This document shows, piece by piece, positions 18,570-27,040 of a DNA stretch of 64,000 nucleotides. Each line of letters starts with the position of its first letter. The first letter of the stretch is position 1. Below the pieces are notes generated by a model, which saw only the letters and a list, made by a program, of their open reading frames with translations, made no database searches and was not told the origin of the DNA. Position numbers and translations under genes: made by a program. Source of the stretch: CAJQQK01 sp049116495 (GTDB taxonomy: Bacteria; Pseudomonadota; Alphaproteobacteria; Rhizobiales; Hyphomicrobiaceae); NCBI GenBank assembly GCA_049116495.1, contig JAGDYV010000043.1, positions 1-64,000 of the forward strand, read 5' to 3'.

Positions 18570-19766
18570 CTAAACGATCCCGCCTTGCTTGAGCTTTGCG
18601 AGCTGCTCTTGGCCGATGCCGATTTCCACAAGAACGGCCTCCAAGTCGGCCGCCAGGGCGGGAGCTCCGCGTGCGATGGGCGGTTCTCCAGGCAACCGGA
18701 TAGCCGGCCCGGTCGAGCTCATAGTGGTGCCGTCTGGTGCTTCATACGAAATAATCTGTCCCGTTGAGCGTGCGAACGGACTATCAAGCGCAGCCGCAAT
18801 GTCGTTCACGGGCGCGGCAGGTACCTTGCCCGCAAAACGCTCCAACCAATCGGACGTCGTGTGTCCTGACAGGATTTCATCGAGTGCGTCGGTGAGTTGA
18901 TCGCGATTGTGCAGCCGGTCAGCAAAGGTCGCGTAATTGGGGTCGGTCGCAAGGTTTGGGTGGCCCATCGCCTGGCATAGAACCGGCCAGAACTTTTCCT
19001 TGTTGCACATGATGAAGATCCAGCCATCCTTGGTTCGATACAGTTGGCTGGGTGTGAGGTTCGGATGTGCCGAGCGCTGGGTGCGACCGGTGTTGATGTC
19101 TGCTGTCAGATACCAGGTGCCCACGTAACAAAGGTTCGCGATTGCGGTGTCGAACAGGCTGACGTCATAGTCGGCCCCCTTGCCTGACGCGCGTGCACCA
19201 ACAATGCCTGATGATAGAGCTATTGCTGCCTGTAGCCCCGTTGACAGATCGACGAGCGAAAGACCCATGCGTGCCGGCGGGCCGTCCGGTTCTCCCGTAA
19301 CGGCGAGATAGCCGCATTCGGCCTGCATCAGGTAATCGTAACCCGGCCAGGCGGCACGCTCACCGTCACGTCCGTACGCCGAGAGATGAACGCAGACGAT
19401 CTTCTCATTGAAGACCTTCAGCGCTTCATAGTTGAGCCCGAGTTTGTCGGGCAGATCACCGCGCAGATTGTTGAATACGGCATCGGCTGTGCCAACGAGA
19501 CGATGCAAGATGTCCAGGCCTTCCGGCTCCTTGAGGTTGAGTGTGATGCTGCGCTTGTTGCGGTTGAACGCCTGATGGAACATGCTGTCGCCAGGTGGCA
19601 GCGGATCGTCCGGGTGGCGCACATGGCGGCCCACATCGCCACCCTCTGACGCATTCTCGATCTTGATGATTTCAGCACCAAGGTCAGCGAGTTGCATTGT
19701 TCCGAATGGCCCGGCGCCGTACTGCTCGACCGAGATAATGCGCACACCTTCAAGCGGAAACGCCAT
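18570..19766 (-). CDS. CaiB/BaiF family (class III) CoA-transferase
   Basis: The 398-residue protein has the N-terminal GVRIISVEQYGAGPFGTMQL and ADLGAEIIKIEN typical of the family. RMGLSLVDLSTGLQ contains the Asp that forms the acyl-anhydride intermediate. It moves CoA between carboxylic acids, activating a substrate for degradation. GAGGAAGGA lies shortly before the start. It is last in a minus-strand operon after the MaoC and acyl-CoA dehydrogenase genes. A second family member is at 61106-62308, only distantly similar. Confidence 0.93.
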   Translation of the reverse strand: MAFPLEGVRIISVEQYGAGPFGTMQLADLGAEIIKIENASEGGDVGRHVRHPDDPLPPGDSMFHQAFNRNKRSITLNLKEPEGLDILHRLVGTADAVFNNLRGDLPDKLGLNYEALKVFNEKIVCVHLSAYGRDGERAAWPGYDYLMQAECGYLAVTGEPDGPPARMGLSLVDLSTGLQAAIALSSGIVGARASGKGADYDVSLFDTAIANLCYVGTWYLTADINTGRTQRSAHPNLTPSQLYRTKDGWIFIMCNKEKFWPVLCQAMGHPNLATDPNYATFADRLHNRDQLTDALDEILSGHTTSDWLERFAGKVPAAPVNDIAAALDSPFARSTGQIISYEAPDGTTMSSTGPAIRLPGEPPIARGAPALAADLEAVLVEIGIGQEQLAKLKQGGIV

Positions 19767-19811
19767 CGTTCATTCCTTCCTCAATCGACCCACTATCGAC
19801 ATTGTCACGGA

Positions 19812-20978
19812 TCAGATCGGGTTTCGCTGCACAAGCTGGCGCGCGATGATAATCCGTTGCAATTCGTTCGTGCCTTCACCGATGCACAATAGTGGTGCAT
19901 CGCGATAAAGGCGCTCGATCTCGAATTCCTTCGAATAGCCATAGGCACCGTGAATGCGCATGGCTTCGGTCGCGTTGAACAGCGCGGCCTCGGTTGCAAA
20001 CAGTTTGGCCATTCCCGCTTCCATGTCGCAGCGTTCGCCAGCCTGCAGCGCCTCGGATGCTGCACGCGTTAGGTGCCGGGCCGCTTCAAGCTTGGTTGCC
20101 ATGTCTGCCAATTTGATCTGAATGGCCTGATGCTCGGCGATCGGTTGCCCGAACGTCTCACGCTGCTGCGCATAAGCGACGGACAGATCGAGCGCTCGTT
20201 TTGCGATTCCCACGCCGCGTGCCGCGACATTGATGCGCCCGAGTTCAAGGCCTCCAAGTGCGTGCTGAAGACCTTTGCCCTCAACGCCGCCAACAAGTCG
20301 GTCATGCGGAACCTGATAATCCTCGAAGATCAGCTCGGCAGAATCGATCCCTTTGTACCCGAGTTTTTCGAGTTTCCGACTGACGCTGAAGCCATCGCTC
20401 TTTTCGGCAATGAACAGGCTCATTCCCTTGTGGCGGGGCTCAGCGTCGCTATCAGTCTTGACCAGAAGGGCGAAGACGCTGCCGTGGATGCCGTTGGAGA
20501 TCCATGTCTTCGTTCCGTTGATGACGTAGCCGTTATCAGCCTTGCGTGCCGAAGTTCTGATCGCCTGAAGGTCAGTGCCGCAGTTGGGTTCGGTCAATGC
20601 CAAGCCGCCGCGTTTTTCGCCGCTGGCGAACTTCGGCAACCACGTGCGCTTTTGCTCGTCAGTACCAAACCGCATGACGGCATTGGCCATGATCAGGTGT
20701 GAATTGAAGATGCCGGACAACGACATCCAACTTTCGGTCACACGCTCGACGATCTTGGCGTAGGTTGTTACCGGCAGACCGAGTCCGCCATACTCTTCAG
20801 GAATGATCGCGCCGAACAAACCAAGCTCTTTCATACCCTCGACCATGTCGTTTGGATATTCGTCGGCGTGTTCATATTTCATGGCATAGGGATCGACTTC
20901 CCGTTCCAAGAACTTGTCGATCGAGTCGAGGACCTGGGCTTCGATTTCAGCAGCCTCGATTTGGGTTGTCTTTGACAT
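19812..20978 (-). CDS. Acyl-CoA dehydrogenase
   Basis: The 388-residue flavoprotein is of usual length for short/medium-chain dehydrogenases. It has GGLALTEPNCGTD in the FAD/substrate-binding region and TKTWISNG. The C-terminal YRDAPLLCIGEGTNELQR contains the catalytic Glu of the IGEGTNE type. It oxidises an acyl-CoA to the 2-enoyl-CoA. Neighbouring MaoC hydratase, CaiB transferase and SDR would complete activation, oxidation, hydration and second oxidation of one carboxylic acid. Confidence 0.95.
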   Translation of the reverse strand: MSKTTQIEAAEIEAQVLDSIDKFLEREVDPYAMKYEHADEYPNDMVEGMKELGLFGAIIPEEYGGLGLPVTTYAKIVERVTESWMSLSGIFNSHLIMANAVMRFGTDEQKRTWLPKFASGEKRGGLALTEPNCGTDLQAIRTSARKADNGYVINGTKTWISNGIHGSVFALLVKTDSDAEPRHKGMSLFIAEKSDGFSVSRKLEKLGYKGIDSAELIFEDYQVPHDRLVGGVEGKGLQHALGGLELGRINVAARGVGIAKRALDLSVAYAQQRETFGQPIAEHQAIQIKLADMATKLEAARHLTRAASEALQAGERCDMEAGMAKLFATEAALFNATEAMRIHGAYGYSKEFEIERLYRDAPLLCIGEGTNELQRIIIARQLVQRNPI

Positions 20979-21035
20979 GGCCTCTGTCCTTGCGAGTAAA
21001 GATCACGATGCGTGTGCAGTTCCCGGCGCAGCTGG

Positions 21036-21554
21036 TTAGTATTTTTCGGACTGGTCCTCGGTTGCATGCCCTCGCGTCGGCACGAGCATCGAACGGGAGA
21101 AGGTCATGAACGAGGTGTCGTCATGCTTCAACCCTGTCGTCTTGATTGTGACGATGCCTTGTGTGGGGCGGGACTTCGACGCACGCTTGTCGATCACTTC
21201 GGATTCTGCATAGATCGTATCGCCGACAAAAACCGGCGCGGTCAGATTGATGTCCGACCAGCCAAGATTCGCGATTGCTTTCTGGCTGGTGTCGGAAACA
21301 CTCATGCCGGTCACCACAGATAATGTGAACGCGCTGTTCACCAATGGCTTTTTGAACTCACTTTGCTTGGCATATTCATTGTCGAAATGCAGCGGATGGG
21401 TGTTCATTGTCAGCAGTGTGAACCAGATATTGTCGGCTTCCGTTATTGTCCGGCCGGGGCGATGCTCATACACGTGTCCGATCTCGAAGTCTTCGAAATA
21501 GCGACCCAAGGTTTCGCGAAATCTGTTCGGCCCAACTTCTTTCATGCCATACAT
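21036..21554 (-). CDS. MaoC-like acyl-CoA hydratase (hot-dog fold)
   Basis: The 172-residue protein starts at MYGMKEV (21554), preceded by GGAAGGA. TITEADNIWFTLLTMNTHPL followed by HFDNEYA resembles the beta-methylmalyl-CoA dehydratase/mesaconyl-CoA hydratase branch of MaoC proteins more than the R-specific enoyl-CoA hydratases. It is first in the minus-strand operon with the acyl-CoA dehydrogenase and CaiB genes. It probably hydrates the enoyl-CoA made by the dehydrogenase, or dehydrates a branched hydroxyacyl-CoA. Confidence 0.85.
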   Translation of the reverse strand: MYGMKEVGPNRFRETLGRYFEDFEIGHVYEHRPGRTITEADNIWFTLLTMNTHPLHFDNEYAKQSEFKKPLVNSAFTLSVVTGMSVSDTSQKAIANLGWSDINLTAPVFVGDTIYAESEVIDKRASKSRPTQGIVTIKTTGLKHDDTSFMTFSRSMLVPTRGHATEDQSEKY

Positions 21555-21720
21555 TGTGATCCTTCCTGCTTGAGGTTGGTGCGCCAATAATCCCAGCTCG
21601 GATTGCATCTTTTCATTCGTGGCGGCTCTCTGAGGAGATACACGAAGCTCGACACAAATGCCTGGAACTGCCTTGCTGCTGAGACAATCGCAGCGCACTG
21701 ATAGAGGAGCAAGTCTGAAC

Positions 21721-22479
21721 ATGGCCAAGCACGTGATCGATATGACCGGCAAGGTCGTTCTGGTGACCGGTGGTAGCCGAGGTCTCGGCAGAGCGATGTC
21801 GCTGGGATTTGCCGAGGCCGGTGCGCACGTGGCTGTCGCCAGCCGTAAGATCGAGTCCTGCCTGGAGACAGTGGCCGAGATTGAAGCTTACGGTGTTAAG
21901 GGGCTGGCGCAATCGTGCCATGTTGGCGACTGGGATCAAGTTACAGCGTTGGCTGATGCGGTCTACAGTGAGTTCGGCCGGATCGACGTGCTGATCAACA
22001 ACGCCGGTATGTCACCGCTCTATGATCGCCCCATTGATGCGTCGGAGGATCTCTACGACAAGGTCATGAGCGTCAATTTGAAGGGGCCGTTTCGTCTCTG
22101 TGCGTACGTTGGCGAGAGGATGATCGCCGATGGCGGGGGCTCGATCATCAACATCTCTTCCATCGCAGCCATTCGCCCTCGCAAAGATATTATCATTTAC
22201 GCTGCCGCCAAGGCTGGCCTCAATGCGATGACCGAAGGAATGGCCAACGCGATGGGTCCGAAAGTGCGGGTCAACTGTATTATGCCGGGCCCCTTTCTGA
22301 CCGATATTTCCAGGGCCTGGGATATGGCGGCGTTCGAGGCGCGCGCGGAAGAACGCATCGCGCTCAAACGCGGCGGTGAGGCGGACGAAATTGTTGGCGC
22401 CGCTCTGTATCTGGCATCGGATCAGGCCTCATACACGACAGGCGCCGTTATCCGAATTGATGGCGGCTCGGTTTACTAA
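21721..22479 (+). CDS. SDR family oxidoreductase
   Basis: The 252-residue classical short-chain dehydrogenase starts at ATG 21721 with GAGGAG eleven bases upstream. It has a cofactor motif TGGSRGLG, LINNAGMSP, a catalytic Ser in INISSIAAI and the YAAAK Tyr/Lys pair. The C-terminal YTTGAVIRIDGGSVY is standard. It is divergent from the maoC-acd-caiB operon and may supply the hydroxyacyl dehydrogenase step of the same route. Confidence 0.93.
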   Translation: MAKHVIDMTGKVVLVTGGSRGLGRAMSLGFAEAGAHVAVASRKIESCLETVAEIEAYGVKGLAQSCHVGDWDQVTALADAVYSEFGRIDVLINNAGMSPLYDRPIDASEDLYDKVMSVNLKGPFRLCAYVGERMIADGGGSIINISSIAAIRPRKDIIIYAAAKAGLNAMTEGMANAMGPKVRVNCIMPGPFLTDISRAWDMAAFEARAEERIALKRGGEADEIVGAALYLASDQASYTTGAVIRIDGGSVY

Positions 22480-22514
22480 ATGCATCTGTCCAAGAGCGGT
22501 GCATAGGATCTTTC

Positions 22515-23189
22515 CTAGATCGAGCGTTTCCGGGCGACTGGAAATGCCATTTCGGGTTTGTAATGCTCGAAGCTGCGGAGCGACTGGGCGTTGGCCTGCC
22601 GTTGCCATTCAGTGCCTGGCAGAACTGCCGATACACACTTGTAAGTTTTTCGGTAGGCCTGTGTGCGCGCGTTCTCTTCGATGACAATGGCGGCGATGCC
22701 GGCGACACTGCCGCCTTGGCGCTCAACAAGGCGGATCGCACCATCCACGGTTCCGCCGGTCTCGACCCATTGATCGACGAGCAGGACGCGCGTGCCCTCG
22801 GCAAAAGCTGGCAAGCGCATCTCCATCTCCTGTGACCGGCCGGAGTAATTTGTGAAGGATACCGTATCGGTTTCTACACAAAGCTTGCCCGCCTTTCGGA
22901 TCGGCAGGAAGCCGGTTCTAATTCGGGTTGCGATGGCTGAACCAAGTACGAAACCCATCGCATCAAGGCCGGCAACGACGTCAATGTCGTCCGGCTCCAG
23001 GTCGTGACACAGGTCATCGAGAAGGTCGTGGAACGCCTCGCCGTTGATGTACAACGAGGTCGGATCGAGCCAGGCAAACTTCCCGCCTTTGGTGTTGGGC
23101 GCCATAATGGAGAGATACCAACGGTCTTCTCGTGGTCCCTTGTCACGACGAGGGTTTTGGTCTCGTTGATCGTCGGAGGGGCGAGTCAT
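22515..23189 (-). CDS. Adenine phosphoribosyltransferase-like protein
   Basis: The 224-residue protein has the type I phosphoribosyltransferase PRPP loop RVLLVDQWVETGGT (about residues 135-148) and an upstream VVAGLDAMGFVLGSAIA. It resembles APRT-type enzymes, with a charged N-terminal extension of about 25 residues. Its start overlaps the stop of the BtpA-like gene by four bases, so the two are co-expressed. The pair is divergent from the pyrimidine-catabolism operon. It may salvage a nucleobase, or handle a ribosyl intermediate from the neighbouring pathway. Confidence 0.78.
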   Translation of the reverse strand: MTRPSDDQRDQNPRRDKGPREDRWYLSIMAPNTKGGKFAWLDPTSLYINGEAFHDLLDDLCHDLEPDDIDVVAGLDAMGFVLGSAIATRIRTGFLPIRKAGKLCVETDTVSFTNYSGRSQEMEMRLPAFAEGTRVLLVDQWVETGGTVDGAIRLVERQGGSVAGIAAIVIEENARTQAYRKTYKCVSAVLPGTEWQRQANAQSLRSFEHYKPEMAFPVARKRSI

Positions 23190-23941
23190 TGCGCAGGCTC
23201 CAAAATGCAGGTTTCGCGCACGCGTTTGAGCAGGGCGCCGAGTTTTTTGGGATCGATATTGTAAAAGTCACCGTCTTTGTTGATGCCGGTTGCGACAAGG
23301 ATCGCATCCAGTAGCGGTGCGTAGAGATGCACGTTTTCAACCGTGACACCGGATGCAATCGCCAAGGGATGGTCACCGCAAGCCGTTCGAAACGTTTCAA
23401 CCTTCGTCATGTCGGCGGCCTTGCCGGTTGCGACGCCAGACGTTGTCACCACGTCCATGTACTGGCAGGCCAAACGGGCTGCGTCAGGATAATGCGCGGG
23501 AGAGACGTCACGTTGCTTTTTGAAGGCCGTGCCACCCCAATACATGCCTTCCCATCCGCTTGAGGTGCGTGCGGCATCAATGTCGATGGCTTCTGTCTGC
23601 TCAGTCGCGCGTTCATCGATCCGGGCATCGTCGGCCCAGTAGGCATCCACACGGCAGCCGTTCTGGAGCAGGTCGCCCAGGACCGGGAAGGCGTCTTTGC
23701 CAGTAACGCCCAAAAAATTGACACCCAACCAAAGCCAGGGGAATTCCTGACGCACATGGCGCACAATCGGCAAGAGTTGGTCACGTGCGAAGTCGTGATT
23801 GATAAGAAAAACGCCGTGTGCGCCGGCACGCATGGCGGCCCGGACATTTCGGTCCACCTGAGGCGCGTCAAGAGCGTGAATCACGGGCAGGATCGCCGGG
23901 CCGGCGGTCTTAAACAGCTTTCGGATTGAATCTCGTGTCAT
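23186..23941 (-). CDS. BtpA/SgcQ-like TIM-barrel protein
   Basis: The 251-residue protein shows a phosphate-binding TIM-barrel pattern: ILPVIHALD, GAHGVFLINHD, GVNFLG, AYWADDARID, MDVVTTSGVATG, LAIASGVTVENV and ILVATGINKDG. The order of the SG.ATG, aSG.t.ENv and vaTg.kdG motifs resembles BtpA/SgcQ family proteins, although identity looks low. The function of this family is poorly known. Translational coupling to a phosphoribosyltransferase suggests a ribosyl- or phosphoribosyl-linked substrate. That link is inference. Confidence 0.6.
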   Translation of the reverse strand: MTRDSIRKLFKTAGPAILPVIHALDAPQVDRNVRAAMRAGAHGVFLINHDFARDQLLPIVRHVRQEFPWLWLGVNFLGVTGKDAFPVLGDLLQNGCRVDAYWADDARIDERATEQTEAIDIDAARTSSGWEGMYWGGTAFKKQRDVSPAHYPDAARLACQYMDVVTTSGVATGKAADMTKVETFRTACGDHPLAIASGVTVENVHLYAPLLDAILVATGINKDGDFYNIDPKKLGALLKRVRETCILEPAQ

Positions 23942-23961
23942 CAGCCGCTTTTCAAGTGTGC

Positions 23962-23979
23962 TAATTGTGCGGTAATTGT
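23962..23979. repeat. Direct repeat in the divergent promoter region
   Basis: TAATTGT occurs at 23962-23968 and again at 23973-23979, eleven bases apart, so on the same face of the helix. It lies between the BtpA-like gene and the ABC-transporter operon, where a shared regulator could bind. No regulator gene is adjacent. Confidence 0.35.
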
Positions 23980-24143
23980 ATGCAACGAACGCCCAGAATT
24001 GAAGCAGGACGTTTGCAGATCTCTGACCTAGTGTCGTTTTTTGAGGATGCAGCCCGCATCTGACCGAGACAACCGCAGAAAATCAACCCAACAGATCGCG
24101 TTGACACTAAGAATGCAGTGCGCACAGCCAAGCGAGGAAAAAT

Positions 24144-25295
24144 ATGCCGAAGAAGACATCGTGCCACGTACCACCGACAACGCGTCGCAAGTTTCTCCAA
24201 GTCGCCGGCATCGGCGCCGGTGCCACGCTGTTCGCCCCGTATGTAAACCGGTCCTGGGCTGCGACCACCGAAATTAACATCCTTTCCTGGTATGGCCTCG
24301 GTGAGCCAGACATGGTTGCTGAGTTCGAGGCGGCGAACAATGTCAAATTCAAGCCTAAGTACTATGCCGGCGGCGACAATATGTTGGCAGCGCTCGCGCA
24401 ATCACCGGCGGGAACGTTTGATCTCATTCATACCGATGCCGAATATGCCCGCATTCTGATCGAGCGCGGCAATCTGATCGATGCGCTGGACCCTGCTGAC
24501 TATCCGTTCGACGATATGATTTACGACGACTTCAAGAAATTTCCTGGTCACTGGAAGGACGGCAAGCTTTATTCCATGATTTGCCGCTACGGGCACCTGG
24601 GCGTCTCCTACAACACCGATGCGCTGACGCGCGAGGAAGCGCTGAGCTACGGCGCCTACTGGTCGCCGAAAGTAAAGGGCAAAGTTGGGCACTTCGATTG
24701 GCACCTGCCAAGCCTTGGCCAGGTCAGCATCCTCAACGGCAACGTCAAACCCAGCCCGTTTGACATCGGCGATGCGGCCTGGGGCAAAGTCAAAGAAAAG
24801 ACCTTGAGCCTCAAGCCACAAGTCAAAGGCTATTTCGACTATGGCGGCACCTTCGCGTCTTTGAAGAACGGTGAAATTCTTGCCTGTGTTGGCATCGGCG
24901 ACTGGGTGACGGGCGTCGTTGCCAAAGACGGCGGCAAAGTCGATTCGGTCGTGCCGAAGGAAGGCGGAATTCAGTGGACCGAGTCCTACTCGATTGTCTC
25001 GACATCGAGGAAGAAGGATCTGGTCAAGAAGTATATTCAGTATTGCCTTTCGCCAGAGGGTCAGGTCAAATCAGCCAATATGAAAGCTTATCCCGGCTTC
25101 GTTGTCACCAATGCCGGCCAAAAGGCGCTGATCGAAAAAACGCCGGCTGAAGCCAAGCGCACCGGGCAGATGCCGGGTATGGCCAATCATCCGATCACGC
25201 TGATCAAAGAAGGGCGCATTCACTATCGCGATACGCCGAAGCAGCAAACGCTTGAAGATTGGAATGAGTTCTGGTCGGAATACAAGAACGCCTGA
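24144..25295 (+). CDS. ABC transporter substrate-binding protein (PotD-like)
   Basis: The 383-residue protein has a twin-arginine signal (TTRRKFLQ, then a hydrophobic stretch to about residue 35), so it is probably exported folded by Tat. NILSWYGLGEPDMVAEFEA is typical of the spermidine/putrescine (PotD) class of binding proteins. GAGGAAAA lies before the start. It heads an operon running through two permeases, an ATPase and pyrimidine-degrading enzymes. The ligand may therefore be a nucleobase, ureide or related compound rather than a polyamine. Confidence 0.9.
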   Translation: MPKKTSCHVPPTTRRKFLQVAGIGAGATLFAPYVNRSWAATTEINILSWYGLGEPDMVAEFEAANNVKFKPKYYAGGDNMLAALAQSPAGTFDLIHTDAEYARILIERGNLIDALDPADYPFDDMIYDDFKKFPGHWKDGKLYSMICRYGHLGVSYNTDALTREEALSYGAYWSPKVKGKVGHFDWHLPSLGQVSILNGNVKPSPFDIGDAAWGKVKEKTLSLKPQVKGYFDYGGTFASLKNGEILACVGIGDWVTGVVAKDGGKVDSVVPKEGGIQWTESYSIVSTSRKKDLVKKYIQYCLSPEGQVKSANMKAYPGFVVTNAGQKALIEKTPAEAKRTGQMPGMANHPITLIKEGRIHYRDTPKQQTLEDWNEFWSEYKNA

Positions 25296-25314
25296 TCGAA
25301 AGTTGGAGCGCGTA

Positions 25315-25340
25315 CGGGCCAGCAGGAAAGTGCTGGCCCG
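25315..25340 (+). terminator. Strong hairpin with T-rich tail after the binding-protein gene
   Basis: CGGGCCAGCA (25315-25324) pairs perfectly with TGCTGGCCCG (25331-25340) around a GGAAAG loop, followed by TTGCTTTTCT. This has the shape of an intrinsic terminator but sits inside an operon. It is best read as a partial terminator/attenuator that keeps binding-protein mRNA in excess over the downstream genes. Confidence 0.75.
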
Positions 25341-25367
25341 TTGCTTTTCTAGGAACCGGTCGGCTTG

Positions 25368-26237
25368 ATGGCTGAGCAAACCCCAATTCGCCGAACATCA
25401 AGAACCCTTGATTGGTTCGCCATGATCTGGCGGGCGCCGTTGCTGGTGTGGCAATTGCTGTTCTTCGTCGTGCCACTCGGATTCCTGGTTTATCTCAGTT
25501 TCTGGCTGGTTCGAAACTATCGAATGACCCCGGCGTTCGATACCGTCAACTGGGTCAGGATGTTTTCAAAGGACTACTTTTGGGATGCCTACTTTCTGAC
25601 TTTCGGCCTCGCCGCGCTGGCCACGATCGTCACCACCATGCTCGCATTTCCGGCAGCTTATGCGCTTGCCTTCAAGGTCACGCCGGCGGTGCGGCGGTGG
25701 GCCGTATTCCTGCTCATCATTCCCTTCTTCACGAGTTATCTGGTGCGGATCTACGCATGGCAGACCATTCTCGCCGAGAACGGCGTCATCAACAGTGTGC
25801 TGTCGACGATTGGCCTCGGTCCGTTTGCGATGCTCAACACCAAATTCGGGACGGTGGTTGGATACGTGACGCTCTCGCTGCCACTGGTCATCATTTTGCA
25901 GACACTTGCGCTTGCCAACATTGATCGCAGTCTGGTTGAGGCGGCGCGCAATCTGGGTTGCGGGCGGCTGCGAACGGTTCTGACAGTCGTCGTGCCGCTC
26001 GCCAAGGTCGGTATCATCATCGGTGCGGTGTTCTGCTTTATCCTCTCGTTCGGAGATTTCGTTTCGCCGTACTACCTGGGCGGATCACGCCCTCCGACAC
26101 TCAGTATTCTCATCATTGACACGACCAAATCCGGCCAGCAGTGGCCGAAGGCAGCCGTTGTGGCCGTCACAATGATTGTGACATTGATTGTAATCGCTTT
26201 CCTTGCAGTGAGCGCGGCATACAGGAAGGCGCGATGA
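25368..26237 (+). CDS. ABC transporter permease (PotB-like)
   Basis: The 289-residue inner-membrane protein has six or so hydrophobic segments. The EAA loop VEAARNLGCGRLRTVLTVVV contacts the ATPase. ATG 25368 is preferred over the TTG directly before it. Its stop overlaps the start of the second permease (ATGA). It forms a heteromeric channel with the next gene product. Confidence 0.93.
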   Translation: MAEQTPIRRTSRTLDWFAMIWRAPLLVWQLLFFVVPLGFLVYLSFWLVRNYRMTPAFDTVNWVRMFSKDYFWDAYFLTFGLAALATIVTTMLAFPAAYALAFKVTPAVRRWAVFLLIIPFFTSYLVRIYAWQTILAENGVINSVLSTIGLGPFAMLNTKFGTVVGYVTLSLPLVIILQTLALANIDRSLVEAARNLGCGRLRTVLTVVVPLAKVGIIIGAVFCFILSFGDFVSPYYLGGSRPPTLSILIIDTTKSGQQWPKAAVVAVTMIVTLIVIAFLAVSAAYRKAR

Positions 26238-27040
26238 AAGAGAGCCGGGCGTTACACTTCTTCCTGCGGTTCTATGTCGGGGCAATGTTCGTCTTTGTCT
26301 TCGCGCCGATCATTGCGAGTTGCATTTTTTCGTTCAATTCTGATCGGTTCCCAACCATCCCGCTCGGAAGTTTCACGCTGACTTGGTATGAGCAAGTGTT
26401 GGCTGACCAGAGTGTTTGGGATGCTTTCGCCGTTTCGGCCGGCACGGCTGCCGTTGTTTGTGTCTTGTCCACATTCATCGGGTTTTGCGCAGCCTATACA
26501 GATTACCGCTACAACTTTTTTGGCAAAAGCGCGTTTCTCGCCCTTGGCTTGCTGCCGCCGACGATTCCGCTCGTCATCATGGGGTTGGCGATGCTGGCGT
26601 GGTTGTCACGAATCGGAATGTCAGGGCAGGTGTATTCGATCACGATCGCACACGTCGTTATGTGTACGCCATTTGCGATGGCGATCATTCGCCTCCGGTT
26701 GTCGCAAATGGACCCCAGTCTCGAAGCTGCCGCGTGGAATCTTGGTGCGAGCAATTGGGTGGCAATGCGCGATGTGATCCTGCCCTTCACGCGCCCGGCG
26801 ATCATCTCGGCGATGTGCCTGACAGCGGCTGTGTCGTTCGATGAATTCGCCGTTGCCTGGTTTGTTTCCGGATTGAACAAGTCCGTCCCCGTCGTCATCC
26901 TGGAAATACTCCAGGGTCAGGTCGACCCACGAATAAATGCGATCGGAACGTTTGTCTTCGTCATATCGATCACGCTTGTCATCATCGCGCAGGTTTTGTT
27001 GATGACACGGGAACAGAGATCGGGGGCAAGCGATGCCTGA
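26234..27040 (+). CDS. ABC transporter permease (PotC-like)
   Basis: The 268-residue membrane protein starts at MKESRALHFF, within the ATGA overlap at 26234-26237; longer readings upstream lie inside the previous gene. It has the EAA-type loop LEAAAWNLGASNWVAMRDV and about six membrane segments. It overlaps the ATPase gene by eight bases. It pairs with the PotB-like permease. Confidence 0.93.
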   Translation: MKESRALHFFLRFYVGAMFVFVFAPIIASCIFSFNSDRFPTIPLGSFTLTWYEQVLADQSVWDAFAVSAGTAAVVCVLSTFIGFCAAYTDYRYNFFGKSAFLALGLLPPTIPLVIMGLAMLAWLSRIGMSGQVYSITIAHVVMCTPFAMAIIRLRLSQMDPSLEAAAWNLGASNWVAMRDVILPFTRPAIISAMCLTAAVSFDEFAVAWFVSGLNKSVPVVILEILQGQVDPRINAIGTFVFVISITLVIIAQVLLMTREQRSGASDA

